Positions 13,230 through 26,403 of a stretch of 64,000 bases of DNA are shown here, piece after piece. The notes beneath the pieces are model-generated. The model was not told the DNA's origin. It did no database searches and was given only the letters and a program-made list of their open reading frames with translations. The position numbers and the translations under genes are program-made. Source of the DNA: Ascaris suum (lineage: Eukaryota > Nematoda > Chromadorea > Rhabditida > Ascarididae); contig CM024172.1 in assembly GCA_013433145.1 (NCBI GenBank), forward strand, positions 4,783,213 to 4,847,212. Direction: 5' to 3'. Each line of letters opens with the position of its first letter. The first letter of the stretch is position 1.

Positions 13230-15353
13230 CTTTGGAACGAGCACGGCATCTTTCATTCATTTATCGATGCGCCAATGTATAAAACCATCGTTACTTAAGT
13301 TTAATGAAAGCTTTAGAGAATGCTCAGACTTCATTAAACGAGGAATATATGCGCATGCACTTAGAGATTAGCACATCGCGATCTTAAGGAAAAAATTTTT
13401 ATTAAGATCTATCGTGCAATCAAACATTGTGAGAAAGACGAAGAAGCCATAACAGGACACAAGTCATAAGTCGGCAGTGAAACACCAACAATTACTTCAG
13501 AAAAATGGCTTGAACACATCCAGTAATGATCAGTGACGGCGAATGTGGCACATTAGTGTGAGCCCTCACTTGTATATCTCGGCATCATACAGCAATTCCT
13601 GCTTCGCGTGCTGTTTGCGCGTACTCAATATTTTGATTTATCTTAGTGCTATAGAATTAGAAAATGGAGCCTGCAATGGGGTCACTGTGGACGTAATGCT
13701 GAGTAGTAACAGAATGACCACGACCGCACCATCTATCGCATAGAAGTGCAACAAAATGAACAGTGGCGGCAGTTAGGGGGGAGGCGATCGCGGGCTTTGC
13801 TCACAATACAGAAGAGGCGACTAAGACCCGGCTTAGAGATTTAGTGCATGTAGAAAGAATGACAACAATAGGAGGAGATAAAAAATCGTCTGACAACAAT
13901 GTGGGGATTCCACGTTTTCTTTCCCACAAAAACTGCAGCCAAATCTTTCTGTTCGTTTCGCTGTGATTTTATTTTGTCTTCTTCGCCGATTGACGCGACA
14001 TCGTCATTATGCCTGAACGATCCTTGGATTTCACGGTTTTCCCCTTGTGCGAGCTTTTCTGAGAGGATTTCTTTATGCTGATGAAGATGTGCGGTGTAAA
14101 GATGGAGGAGACTGAGGGCCATGAACTTATACAAATGCCAAGGTCTACCTTGTAAATGCGAGTTCTAGGACAACTATAACGCAAAGAAAGGAAAAAAGCC
14201 CCTTCAATTTGATATGCCAAGAACTGCCCATCAAAGTGGCGTCAGATTTCAAACTCATATCTTCATTACTCAGCAATCGCATTAATTTTTGAGAGAAATT
14301 TGAAGTTGCGAGCTAAAAAGTATGTATAAAATGAGGGAGTATCACTAGGGACAACGTCACCGGATCCCATAACACGCTAAATTTATATACGCGTCATTTC
14401 GAGGATGAGCATCGGCATGGAACACTGCCATACGATCTCAAAGTAAAGTGAATTTACATCTACATCAGCTAGTGAACACATTAAAAGCAAGGATGCAAAC
14501 AGCTATCTCCGACTCGAGCAGAAAGTGGTCATTATTTTCGAGCGTTTGGGACACGTTCGTCGACGGTGTGTGATACAAGCGCAACAAATCATGCTCACAT
14601 GCTAATTTACAATTCGATTCGCTTCGTTTTCGAACGTTAAGAATCAATGCAAACGAAGCGCTGTTATCTAGATTATTAATGAGCATTCGATGCTTCTTCA
14701 CAGGGCAACGATTTTATTTTGCTAGAGATATGGCTGAAAGGCATTTTTTCCTTCCCAGATAGGTGCATGAACGGGTCCTCGATTTTTCAATTCTCCAAAA
14801 ACTTCCATGGAAAGAATCAGTGAATCCCATACTTCACCGCCTGTTAGTTGACATATAATGCATCCACACAGATCGAGTATGTGCTGGGATATCTGAAAAG
14901 AAGGGAAGCGAATCCAATGGAAGACGGCAAAGTGCATTGATTGTGGAGACAGCCGAAGAGACCTTCTTGTTTCTTAAAATTTCAACACTGAAAGTGGGAA
15001 AACCTGCAAAAAATTATGTAAGCCGAAACAACAAGGAAGGGCTAAACCTTCACAGAGGTGAAATCCTGACAAACAGACTGTAATATGAAAGAGCGGCAAT
15101 AGAGTTAAGCACGAAACGACTCAGCCACAGTTTAAAAGCTGAAGGGGGAGAGTGGGTGCAGTGACAGTATCGGCTGAAGTAGACTCCATGCTCTTTCAGC
15201 GACAATGTAGATGCGAAACTGGAAATCGCACAGAACGATGTTTGTGCTGCAAGACGCTTTTGCTGAGTGGAAGTGACGCCCATTTCGGGTTGTATAAGAG
15301 CGTGAAACCGAAATAGTTTCAACAGTGAGAAATCACAAAAGCAGCACATAACT

Positions 15354-16019
15354 TTATAGCAAAAAACAAGCCAAAGATGAGCATGCAGTTCGAATCCAGG
15401 TTGAAGACATTCTGCCACGGAATTTAATTTGAATAGTATAGACCACAGCAAGTTTTGCAGAAAACGAAACTTGCATACGGTAAGTTATGAGGTCATCAGC
15501 AAACAGCCTAGTGTCTACTAGTACCATCAGAAACATCGTTAACATACCCGGGGAAAAAAATAGGATCAAAAGCGCTTCTTAGTGAAACGCCAATGCGGAG
15601 CCGAATATATATATATCTCCAATTTTTATTAAGAACTTCGTGCACAAGAAAATGCCCTGACATGCTTTACCAAAAACACAGCGACATCATATTTTTTTTC
15701 AGTTTCAGGAGCAGCTTTACAGGATAGACCACACTGAAGGCCTTTGTGTAACCAATGTACACAATTTTGAGCTGAACTCTCTTATTCAACGCAGAAAGCA
15801 AATCGCGGAAAAAGAGATAAGTTGAGACATGCGGATCGACCAGAGGTAAAACCCGACTGGGCGGAAACGAAAATACGGCTTCACATAAATGATGGATTCG
15901 CATATCTTCGACAACCATCTCGAAAACTTTACAAATAAAGGAGGTCAGGCTCATTGGGCCACAGCTATCCACTGAGGGTCGGGTGGTTTTTTAAACAAGG
16001 GAACGAAGGCTCTCTTCCA
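15354..16019 (-). pseudogene. Decayed non-LTR retrotransposon reverse transcriptase (CR1/Jockey-like)
   Basis: Minus-strand fragment of a reverse transcriptase in at least three frames. In order it shows WKRAFVPLFKKPPDPQW (start of the RT domain), then after a frameshift GPMSLTSFICKVFE (matching the PISLTSxxCKxxE block), VYIGYTKAFSVVY (the YLDFxKAFD block, with the catalytic Asp position changed to Gly), LLLKLK, and after another break LFADDLITY, the FADD box at about 15492-15503. The lost Asp and the frame breaks mean it is inactive. Endonuclease and 3' parts were not recognised. The exact clade is uncertain. Confidence 0.78.
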
Positions 16020-19000
16020 GGAAAAGGCGAAGTATGCACAAGGAGGGGATGTGGGCAAAACGTACTGGGCGGCCACTGCATTGCTTTTGCACTTTGTTTT
16101 AGAAACAGTGATGGGATAGCGCTTGATGTCAGAGAGACCTAATTACTGAGTTTCTGAGTACTGAATCGACAATAACATTAAAAAACGCAAATGCTTTTTA
16201 TAGTACGCAGATAAATCCGGGAATGCGCCCATAGCCTTTCATAAAAGCATTTGATTAGTAATCTGCTAGCATGTCATATCTTAGCCGATTGTGAATAACT
16301 AACGAGTATTGTGGTCATTTTTTGAGGCGCGTATCGTATAGCGCCTCCTCTGTTAACTACTAATGTGTTTGTAAAATGCTTTACCTTTTCTGCCGCATAT
16401 CGCACTTTTCTAACATTTTCGAGCAATCTTTACGCACTGGATTCTGTAGTGCTCAGGATGCCTCTAATCAAATTGGTTAGGGCGCTCAAGACAGAGGTAG
16501 TGTTTTCTCGTTGCTGGCGTTGAAAATGTGGTTGAAGTCACTTTGCCCGGATATTTCCCTTAGTGCGGACACCTGAACGACACCATGCACAAAGCCCAGA
16601 AAGCGCGTACACGTTCGTTCGAAAGCGGATAAGTTGTACAACTATTCATTCCAATTGTGCTGGATCAGCGTGACGTCAGCGGTTTCTCAGTTACATCTCT
16701 TAGCATTTCGGTCACCTCTCCTTGTTGGTTTCACCGAGAAGGTGCCAATTACAAAACGCGTTTTTATGTAATCAGTAGTCGAGAAGCTCTCACCTATGAA
16801 AACGTTGCAAACGAATGATATGTCGTTTGTCGCAACTAGTCAGGAATCTAATCGCTAAGAGTGAAACACCGGACAAGGTCAACAAGACTGATGCTTATGA
16901 GTTAATTTTCCAGCAGAAGGATGAGGGGGAGGAGGGTGAGGATGGGTTGAAGTCACAAGGCTCCTGAAATCGGAGACTAAAATTCAGATTAGTGGCTACC
17001 AGCGTTGTATGATCCACTATAACAACTAGCAAATCGAGCTCAGGACTCGAGCTTAGACGTACAAACATCACATGCTCGATAAGCAGAGATCAGAAGGAGA
17101 GCTTCAACAATAACGCCAACGCAGAGCAATCGTAAGCGAATCATTAGGATATAGTAGCAAGTTCAACGGCACTGATATAGCCACTCACCATTACGGCTAC
17201 TCGCCTCTTCTAGTGTGAAGGTCGCAACGGAAGACCTTATAGTGTCCGTTTACTGGGACGAGTGAACCAGGCGTTGAAGATGACATCCAATAATAGTAAT
17301 GTCCGACTTTCTTTCTATAGCGAGAACCACCAGTTCCGGAAATACTTTGCTACACTGTGTACATTGAAATAAATATAGGAGAGAACTCATTTCGCTGTCC
17401 TGCATGCACTTTGATCATGTCAGTTGGGCTCGTTCGGAAAGACTATTGAATATTTATAGCGATTATGCTGCTCTGCTTCTGTCGCAGGATCTCGACAGCC
17501 GGATGGCTGAGGCAAGCGGACTTGTGAAATCCTTCATCTCAGGTGGACTCCATCCGCTTTCTCCTGCAACCACCTCCGCCTCCTAAGCGTGAATCTGCCA
17601 GCAACACGCTGCTTATAAATGATGCAGTTAATTCTTGGAACAGACTTTCTTTTCTCATAAAATTCGTGAAGAAGACGCTTTTCGTGGAACTGACGGATGA
17701 AAACATTCTTCAAGCGTGAAGAATCTCTCAGATATCTAACGCGTTCCAGAACCTGAATAACATCACGAATATTGTAGCATCATAGCATCAATGCACCATA
17801 ACATTCTTTGCAGGCAACATTTGTCCCCCCGCAACTCTGACGACGACCTCTAGCTCCTTAAAGATTTTGATAACTGTAGTACTCGACGCACTATGAGCAA
17901 TAGTTTCTTCTACCGTGGAAAGCACAGTCTACCGTTGCGGGATTTGTCCTCCTCAGCCGCTAATAAAGCATCAGCTGGAGGGACAGGGTTGGCCAGCAAA
18001 GATCTTTGCCTGTACATCTCGCGTAAGTCCAGCACTGGCGGCTAATTTTTCTTCCATTGTGAACCCTCCTTTGTAATTGTAACATTTTCTCAATTGCAGT
18101 CTCACAATCGCACGATTTAGCAACTTCACCATTTTCGCGATTATTTTCATTGAAACGCCAATACAGATGTCAGAAAGTGAAACACATTGTGTAGATGCGC
18201 AGCTGTAAGCCGAAACAACTACAAAAGGTGCAAAAATACCGCAAAAGGAGGCCACCTACACTACGAGATTGTTTCTGTGTTCTTGGATGAAGGTTTTCCC
18301 TTCCTATCTCAATATAAAGGGAAAAGTGCTTTGATAAAGCAATTTTGGAGATCAGACTGGTTTAAAAATGCTTCCAAGGAAACTTTTTGTCATTTCCGTC
18401 ATTGAACAGCCAGTAAAAGACAAATGATGGAAAGGGTTCATCACCTTGCAAATTGACAGCAACAAAGATGGCAACTGTTAAATTGCACTGTAATCTAATA
18501 GGAAAATTGGAGGCAGCGCGGAAGGAGAGAAGTTGATTTGTCTTTATTCATATGCAAAAACTGATGGAATGAATGCATAACTTAGGTGGAAGCTGGACGT
18601 ACTTGCGTGCATGACGAGGACACATCACTTATGCAAGAAATCACTTGCGAAGAACGAGGAATATAGTTTCATCGACGATGACAATTTTTGCAATCAATTA
18701 AAAAAATGCGAAATGAAACACTTTCCCAACAATAGATCAAATTTTAAGTCGGGTGAAAACAAGTTGCACTGAATTTAGTTATAGACGATAAAAAAATGTA
18801 AGTAGCGTTGCAAAGTGCAAATGAGATGCATGTTGTTCGGCACTCAATAATTTGGGAAGAATTCAGTAAATGACAATTAAACTGAATAAAATTGGGCACA
18901 GAAAATTATCGCACGATATACGTTACAACCAACAAAATCGTCTGCAGTGATTCTGCAGCTAACGTTGGTCGCCGCAGTAGTTTACTGATGAAATAGGCGA

Positions 19001-22000
19001 ATGAACATAATGCCCGTCCAGTTCAAATGTATTGACGTATCGACACGATGTTGCCATTATTATCCGAGGAAAGAAGTCAACGCATATGCATCAGCACAGG
19101 CTCCACTTCTCTGTGGAAGTTACGAGAATGGCGGAAAAAATTAGGGCTTGTAAACCTGCGATTTCAACAATATCATCTTTCATTGCATTTTATTCTTCTG
19201 TAGTGGCGGCTTAGGAATAAGCTGGTAGACTACACTATTTTCTGTCTTGTCTCACATAACGTTGTCGCGTTTTCTTATCATAAGATTATGTCCATTTTCT
19301 CCTTTTCGGCAGATTTCGGTAACGCAACAACTTACAATTACATAACTTATCTTCCTACGTCAGGTGTGTCGCCAACGAGAAAAACTTGTGATTATGTTCG
19401 TTAGCGCGAAAGCGGGGCTGTAGAGGCTGTTCTATGAGCATATATTCCTGTGTGCGCTGTACCCATGATTGCAAAACCGTATATGGCTTCCCGTGAGCAA
19501 GCAAGCATTTCAACAACAACTCTAACAAAAAGTTTGCGCGAATCATGTTGCATGTACAAGCATTATTGTTGAAATGAGTTTAGTGCTGTTTCTTTCTTGA
19601 TGGCTCTTGCAAAAGGGGCTTCAGCTCCTTAATTAAGAGGACAAGCACTAAGAAGATTTCATGATGAAGCGCCTGCCTTCTACCTTCATGATTATTGGTT
19701 ACCGGAATACTCTGAAAACATAGGGAATGCTTTTAGTCTTGCAAATGGGCGAAAATTTACACACGGCCGAGGCACTAAATTGTTGCTAGACTGTGCGAGA
19801 AGTCGTCTATCACTCCGCTTTAGATTCCAGAAGAGGAATGTAAGTTAAATTTCCATTTCACCATCACGTCATATGAGAGGTTATATTTCGAAAGTTTTCA
19901 ACCGGTTTCACAAGCACAGCTGTAGTTGAATAAAATTACACCTTGTGCAGTATTACGATAACGTTCAATGATCAGATTGCTTTATCAGCCCCGCAGAAAG
20001 TCTTTAAAAAGTTCGCTTCCCTGCGAATTAAATGATGCGAATTTTTCGAAAAACGAAGACGCTATGAAGCAGCATCAAACTTTCGCAAGTTTAAAACAAC
20101 AATAATAATTGCAAAGAGCGGTAGTTCGGAAATTAATTGCCGAATGTTTGCAGCGTTTGCGATTAGTGTTTGAGATGTTTGGATGCAGTGTTTGCGACAC
20201 TGAGATAAGCAGCGACAGGCCAAATGAACGTTATCTATCCAAGAAAACGCCTCAAAACAATTTCCAACGTTCAGTTTTCAGTGATTCCCTAAATAGCACC
20301 AAATTCAGTTGTCCGAATATTTGCAGCCCTCGCGACATTCATTTAAGAGCAACCATGAATCGATTCTATCGTGTCTTTTTGAGTTTGAAAAACTATGATA
20401 GACATAAAATTGACTCATTTAAAATATATTCCGCAAGGAAGCCATGATAACGGAACTTACTGGTATCAATCACTGGCCACTTCACTTGCAGTTTCTGCAA
20501 CATAATTGTTTTTACCATAGGGAACAGCTTGGCTTTGTTGAAAATAGAAAGAAAATTGTCCAACCGAATTGTCCTTCACGATATTATTCGCAAACATATG
20601 ATTCCAGTTGTCGGTAGAAATGACGCAGCATGCACAGAGACGAGAAAAATCGAGCGGGTTCACTATGGAGTTAGCATTCACAGCCGACACCATACGCGCT
20701 CACGGCTATTCAGCAATAAATCTTGGATAAGTTTGCGTTTTATCATGAACACCATAAAACAGATAAGTAAAGGTTTAGATTTCTGGCGTTAGCTCCGAAA
20801 CGAACATTCCGCCGGAAATAATTGTCCACTAGTCGCAGATCAAATATTTTATATGAAGTGAAAAATCCCTCGACGATCCTTTAGAAAATAAGTGCGAGAG
20901 AAATTCATGCACGATGCTCTAAGCTCGCACTAATCTGCATGCCTTCCAATATCGAACACATACATGCTTGCTTATTTTAAGATTTACAAAAATGCATCGA
21001 CCAAATGTGGCCAAAAAACACTGAAGATCATGCCATAAGTGAGGTTGACTTATGGGCAAATATATGGTAGCATATGTGAATTATAGCATTTTTCAGCGTA
21101 AAAATCATTAGAACTGACAAATCCTGACTTAAAATATCCATAAAAGTTGTCTTTTGCAATAACGCTAAAAATGTTTTAAGCCATATTTGAACGATAACAC
21201 ATTTTGCACAACGTCTTGTTGTTACTAAACGCCACAATAGCCGAAACCCTATGGTAGGGGTAAGGATATTGCGCTAATGATGAAAATAGATCTTAGAAGT
21301 GCAAACAAATAACAATTCTATTTCACGTCAAAACTAGCCGTGTATTCTACCTAAGCGGTCTTCTCTGTGAAATGATGTTTGCAATGAACCTGCAGAGAAC
21401 GCAGATCCTTAGAGAGGTTCCTAAGAAATGTGACTTTGTTAAGAGAAGCGATAATTGCTGCAGCATCACGAAGCTGTCGATGAAGAAGTGTTCTCAGTGC
21501 GCTTTATTAATATGGACAACCCCTCAGAAAGTGCGCCTTCGCATTATTTTGCGCAATGTTTTATCGAACTCGTTTGCAAGTGCAATTCTCATAAAACATA
21601 AAACGACTTTCACAAATGTCTAAAAGACACGTATGCGCCTATCTCAACAGCGAAGTGATATTCAACGTGGCTCAAGTGATGAAAGATATCCGCATTTTTT
21701 ACCTCAGTTTTTCGTTGTGTGGCGTGAATAATACCTTCAAATCGTCTACGATGAGATCGCTCAATGGGCAAATAGTAGTGCTTTCAAATGATGTAATCAT
21801 AAAGTAATATTATTCGATTGATGAAGTGAATAGTCTCAAGGCAATAAAATGCTATATCTCCTTCACACAGATAACCCATTCCTTCTAGCTGTTATAATGA
21901 CTCGTACACTACCACTCGCACAAAATCAATTAAGTCATCACGAAGCATTTCCACTCAACTCATTTCTTTTTCGCTTTAATTTAAGTCTATAAGGCCATTA

Positions 22001-24442
22001 TCCTCTCTTTGATATGTAGAGGGTCAGAATACATCCGGAAGATATCGCAACAACAATTCGAAACTTTCGAAATGATACACTTTGCGAATGATACAGAGTG
22101 CGAATGAACCATCTTCTCACTGACATTAGCAAAGCAGTAAGACAGTCGTGATAAGAGGAATGCAAAGTGCAGGGAAGCAAGCTGGTGGGAGATGCATACA
22201 GGAAGTTCGTGCTGCTTCGAGCAATTTTTGATGAAACAACATGAGGCATTCACGCGGTCAATGGGTTGGTTGGTCGATGCCCACAATCAAAGCGCAATAG
22301 GCAAAATGATCGGCTCGCATTGAAAGCCGCTGATTAGCGTTAGCTAAACGGATGCGATGTGCACAAGTTCGATGGTGTTGCGTTAAAAGCGAAATTCGAG
22401 ATAAACGCAGCTAGTGATTAACCAACTGAATACACATCGAACATCTCCCGAAGATCAACGTTTATTATCCTCATATGACATATTCATTTGCATCCTCTTC
22501 AACGACACGCGTTGAAGATGAACATGTCGTTAATGTGTTAAAAATAAGTTGAAAATAAATTCTGGCTGTGCTGCAGTCTCCGAATTCACTTGGTGACAAA
22601 TTGCTTCTAACGCTTCAATTATAATCACTCGTGAAACCATCCATAGTATGGCAGTGCTATCTCCAAATCGTATCGACAATAAGCGGACACAGGACGAACT
22701 ATTCGAAAAAGTTCGCGAACAAATGAAAGAGATCACTGTTAGTATCGAGTTTCATTTTTGTTCGTTCGAAAATGAAGTATCTCCTTCTTTTGCATTTTTC
22801 GCCACAACTAGTAATAAAACTTCCAAGAGCAATTAAGACAAAGTAGTCAGTTTGGTTCAGGTTTAGCTTCATTTGAAATGGAAGCAGAATTATGGAGAAT
22901 GTGAGTCAAGCTTTCCCTGTCCCCCTTGGTAGCATGAACGTGAACCGAGTTTAGCCTATGAGCACATCAACGTGGGTAAAAGGCGGTTCGAATCCCAATC
23001 TGGAGACCTATTTTGGCACAAGTGGAAATAGAACAATCGCCAAGACCGAATCCGAGACAGTGCAACACTCCAGTGGGCGAACGCGCGGCAGAGGAGACAG
23101 GCAGAGCGGATGGGATGAAACAGTGCCAATAAAGGAGCACAAAGGAGAAAGGCATGCAAAACACAGCACTGCTAAGCGTACTGCCAGCGTGCATCATAGA
23201 TCCATCGGCTTCCGGGTTATAGTAGTGTACGAATTGCGTGCTCGAAGAATACCACTCATATCGTGTAAGGCAGTGAATGAATCGCATACACATGGATGAG
23301 ACGGGCTAGTTCTCTGTTTGGCGTGTTCTGTTGTTGACATTCTTGTTTTCTCGCTTCAAATCGTCCAAATTTCAACGTTCATAATTCTCGGTGCATGAGC
23401 ATGCAGCTTGGAGTGTTTCCTTTATGGTTCCAAGGACCCGACTCGCCCTCTCGAGAATTCTAATTGCGCTCATCGAAGGCTGCTTTTCTATGCTAGTGCT
23501 CTTCAGCTGCGAAAAAGCTATGGGGTCGCTGAATAAGATGAATTTCCGAGCCTCGTTGCAGCAATTTGGCACGGCCACAACCTATAAGAGTTTTCATCAT
23601 CGAAATGACGCCGCTTTGGTTGTTAGGTGGCAAAAGTGTTCACTCGGGAAACGCTTCAACGTTCCGTTCCTCGAACTCGGAAATCATGTTTACATCTGAA
23701 GCGATGTCGTTTTGGAATACTAACTGTGCTTTGGGCTTTGTTTTTATGCAGCACATCGATATGGTCTTGCTGTTATTTGATACGGTAGGGATGAACACTT
23801 ATGACAAAATGCTGTTCGTTAACAACTAGACTGTATCAACAGACACTGCCACTGCCAACTTCTTGAACAATTGCTCTTGCAGTGTCACGAGATTACCGAG
23901 ATTCCGAATTTATGTTTTGCCTATTTGTTGAGTGATTTGCATTATGCCGTTTACTTGAGACGCAACTTTCCAAGCAGCAAACCTTTGTCTTATTTTTCAT
24001 TCATCGTTTGGCTTAAAAAGATTTTATTCCCAGAAAATCCTTCGAAGAGACAAACAACGTTTTAGTGCGGAAAATGCTAGGCTTGTTTATAACTCCTAAA
24101 CTTTGGAATTTTAAGCCATTGGTGAATGCTGTGATGAATGCCGATTTATGGCTCATTCGTACAAGTGCTCAACAGCTTAATCTATCTCTTCACACATCTA
24201 CAGTGTGAACACATAGTTCTTTTCTATGAAAATCCGATAAGTGCATAGTGGTCAGAAGTGCATTACTGATTGAAATAAACTCTGCTACATCAGGTGTGAA
24301 CAAATTTTCTTCGCTGTTATACCTCAGATCATTTCGGTGCACAAGTTCGCAGTTACAGTGATAACTGTATAAGTGGGATTATAACGGACGAACACGTTCA
24401 AATTCTGGCATCAAAAGAACTAACATCGCATTATAAGGTTTC
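16020..24442. other. Intergenic region, no gene resolved
   Basis: About 8.4 kb without a supportable coding region. Frames reach 113 codons at most and show no motif. A 7-bp palindromic arm pair (GAGGCGC/GCGCCTC) sits at 16324-16347. A possible tRNA-derived repeat near 22.93-23.0 kb is listed separately. The rest is AT-rich sequence in which I see nothing. Confidence 0.5.
22926..23300 (+). repeat. Possible tRNA-derived SINE-like element
   Basis: A textbook pol III B-box, GGTTCGAATCC, lies at 22985-22995 and an A-box-like TTGGTAGCATG at 22926-22936, about 49 bp upstream. The T-stem does not pair well (GGCGG against CCCAA), so this is not a functional tRNA. The following 300 bp are less AT-rich than their surroundings. 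A degenerate tRNA-derived repeat is the simplest reading, but copy number was not tested. Confidence 0.25.
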
Positions 24443-26403
24443 TCATCTCCTATAATGGTCAGCGATCTCATTCATTATTGGCCGACTGTTTGTTGCCACA
24501 TGCGTTGCCAGTGGAACGTCATAACCACCATTAGACATGGGATGTTTAAGTGGCGCCGGTGCTAAGAACGCTCCAGTGGAACCGGATCCTCGAGATAGCG
24601 GGAAATTCTCCTGTCGTCCTTCGTTCCCGCAGCAAGTTCCCGCGCTTGGACAGCAGCCTTCTGCGTTGAAACAGCAACTTCTGGTGCCTTGGCAACAATC
24701 TGATGTGTGATATACGGGTTTTGGTGCTGGTGGCATGGGAGTGCGACTCGCCTGTGGTCGCAGCTGTCGTGGTGGTGGGGCTGGTGGTGACGGCTGTGAT
24801 GACCGTAGTGGCGGTGGTGGAGCCGGAGCCGGCGCGACTATACTTCCACCACGTTCGCCTTTCATGCCTCCTTCGCCTCTCATTCTCCTTTCACCTATCC
24901 CTCCCGCACCCATACCACAGCCGCCACTTCCCGCTCCCATGTTCCACCCCCCTCCATAACCACCACCGCCCACTCCGCCTGTACCTCCATTGCCGCCACC
25001 ACCATACCCTCCACCTATACCAGCGCTTCCGCTCACCCCGCTTCCATACTCTCCACCACCGCCACCTCCACCCATGTTTCCGCCATTTCTTCCTCCTGTG
25101 CCCAGCCCCAGCCCGCCTCCATAACCACCACCGCCCACTCCGCCTGTACCTCCATTGCCGCCACCACCATACCCTCCACCTATACCAGCGCTTCCGCTCA
25201 CCCCGCCTCCATACTCTCCACCTCCGCCACCTCCACCCATGTTTCCGCCATTTCTTCCTCCTGTGCCCAGCCCCAGCCCGCCTCTATAACCACCACCGCC
25301 CACTCCGCCTGTACCTCCATTGCCGCCACCGCCGTACCCTCCACTTATACCAGCGCTTACCGCCATGGCGCCTCTGTAGCCTCCACCTCTGTAACCACTG
25401 CCCGCAACACCACCTCTCATGCCGCCTCCTCCATAACCTCTGCCTCCCATGCCGCCACCATATCCACCGTGTCCAAAACCTGCAAAGGAAACTGGTGTTG
25501 CATCCCTGAACTAGCCACTGCTGCAATGATCTTATGTAGCTAGTTTAAGAGAAAACAGAAGGTTTTGATGGATCTTGCAAGTCAATAAGATTCTCGAGCT
25601 TAATACAACATTGCGAAATAGCCTCCTTCCTCATTTTTGAGACTTCGGCCGCACAAGCGAGGTGCACGCTCCTGCATCTTCACAAGCAAATTGACATTTC
25701 AGGAGAAGTGACGTAGCCAATAATAATATTGAGTGCGTCACTTCCCGCACCCAATAATAAATATTCCCCGACGTTAGCCTGAGTTGTGAGCCATCCATTA
25801 TCAGCCATAAAGAATGTTTCGCGGATGTTTGCATTGTTACAGTGCTATAATAATGGGTTTCATAGATTCGCTAAGATCATTGTTGCTAATAAATTGCGTA
25901 GAAAACAATGCCACTTAAGGTACGTTTGGAGACTTCACTAATTTCGTACATTTTGTGGACAAGAATGGTGAAGGTGGAAATTTTTGAGGGAACAGTTCGC
26001 GACAATTAACTGGTGAGGTCAGAAAAATTGGTTATGTTGATTTTGGTGTGATATTTAGAAAGAGGAGGATATCACAATAACCATATTTTCATACTGATCG
26101 CCGACATTCTCGCTGATGAGGTTAATTGAAGAGAAAAGTGTGCTGTGCAGAACTGATGGAAATTATGAATCATCACACGGTAGAGATTAATTTCGTTCTT
26201 CATTCTTTAATCGTGAAATTCATGTGGCTGAGCAACTTGACGTAGCTGTGGTAGCAGGGACTTTTATAAATGCATTAGCAAGTAGCAAGAAGGAATATGT
26301 AATAGTAATAAGAGGCCGGCTTACCAGGTGCCGTCATGTATCCGGCCATTGTGTTTGATACACCGATGATTAAGAGAAGCGCCAACGTACGTGAAGCCAT
26401 CAT
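24443..26403 (-). CDS. Secreted glycine-rich protein with CCx5 cysteine cluster
   Basis: Two exons, 26325-26403 and 24443-25479, join in phase 1 (donor CCTG|GTAAGC, acceptor TTTGCAG) to encode 371 residues. Exon 1 is a clean signal peptide (SRTLALLLIIGVSNTMAG, cleavage near residue 20), so the product is secreted. Residues about 28-220 are Gly/Tyr-rich and built from a 55-residue tandem repeat. A Pro/Ala-rich segment follows, then a cluster at residues 288-310 with four Cys doublets exactly seven residues apart (CCx5CCx5CCx5CC), then a 61-residue non-repetitive tail. The cluster recalls the core of granulin domains but is too short and too regular to call one. A cuticle, eggshell or glandular structural role is inference. 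The opposite-strand frame over the repeat is a shadow. Confidence 0.9.
24956..25400 (-). repeat. 165-bp in-frame tandem repeat in the glycine-rich gene
   Basis: The same sequence block restarts at 24956, 25121 and 25286, an exact 165-bp period (55 codons), with nearly three copies. Each unit reads GGGGNGGTGGVGGGGYxGG plus a GxGLGTGGRNGGNMGG stretch and a GEYGxGVSGSAGI segment. Copies differ by few substitutions and no frameshifts, so the array is recent or is homogenised under coding constraint. Confidence 0.92.

Larger units (their letters stand above)
10558..15353. other. Intergenic region with simple repeats
   Basis: No exon set could be assembled. It contains the foldback at 12.7 kb and the G-rich tandem repeat at 13.1-13.2 kb, listed separately. 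The 5' exon of the GPCR (start codon and any signal peptide) should lie in the left part of this stretch but was not recognised. Confidence 0.45.

Noticed and set aside
22985..22995. tRNA gene suggested by GGTTCGAATCC
   Set aside because: The T-stem and acceptor stem do not pair, so only a degenerate SINE-like call is kept.
24703..25509. 268-codon plus-strand open frame rich in His, Leu and Arg
   Set aside because: It is the antisense shadow of the glycine-rich tandem repeat; the minus strand has a signal peptide, a clean intron and a Cys cluster.
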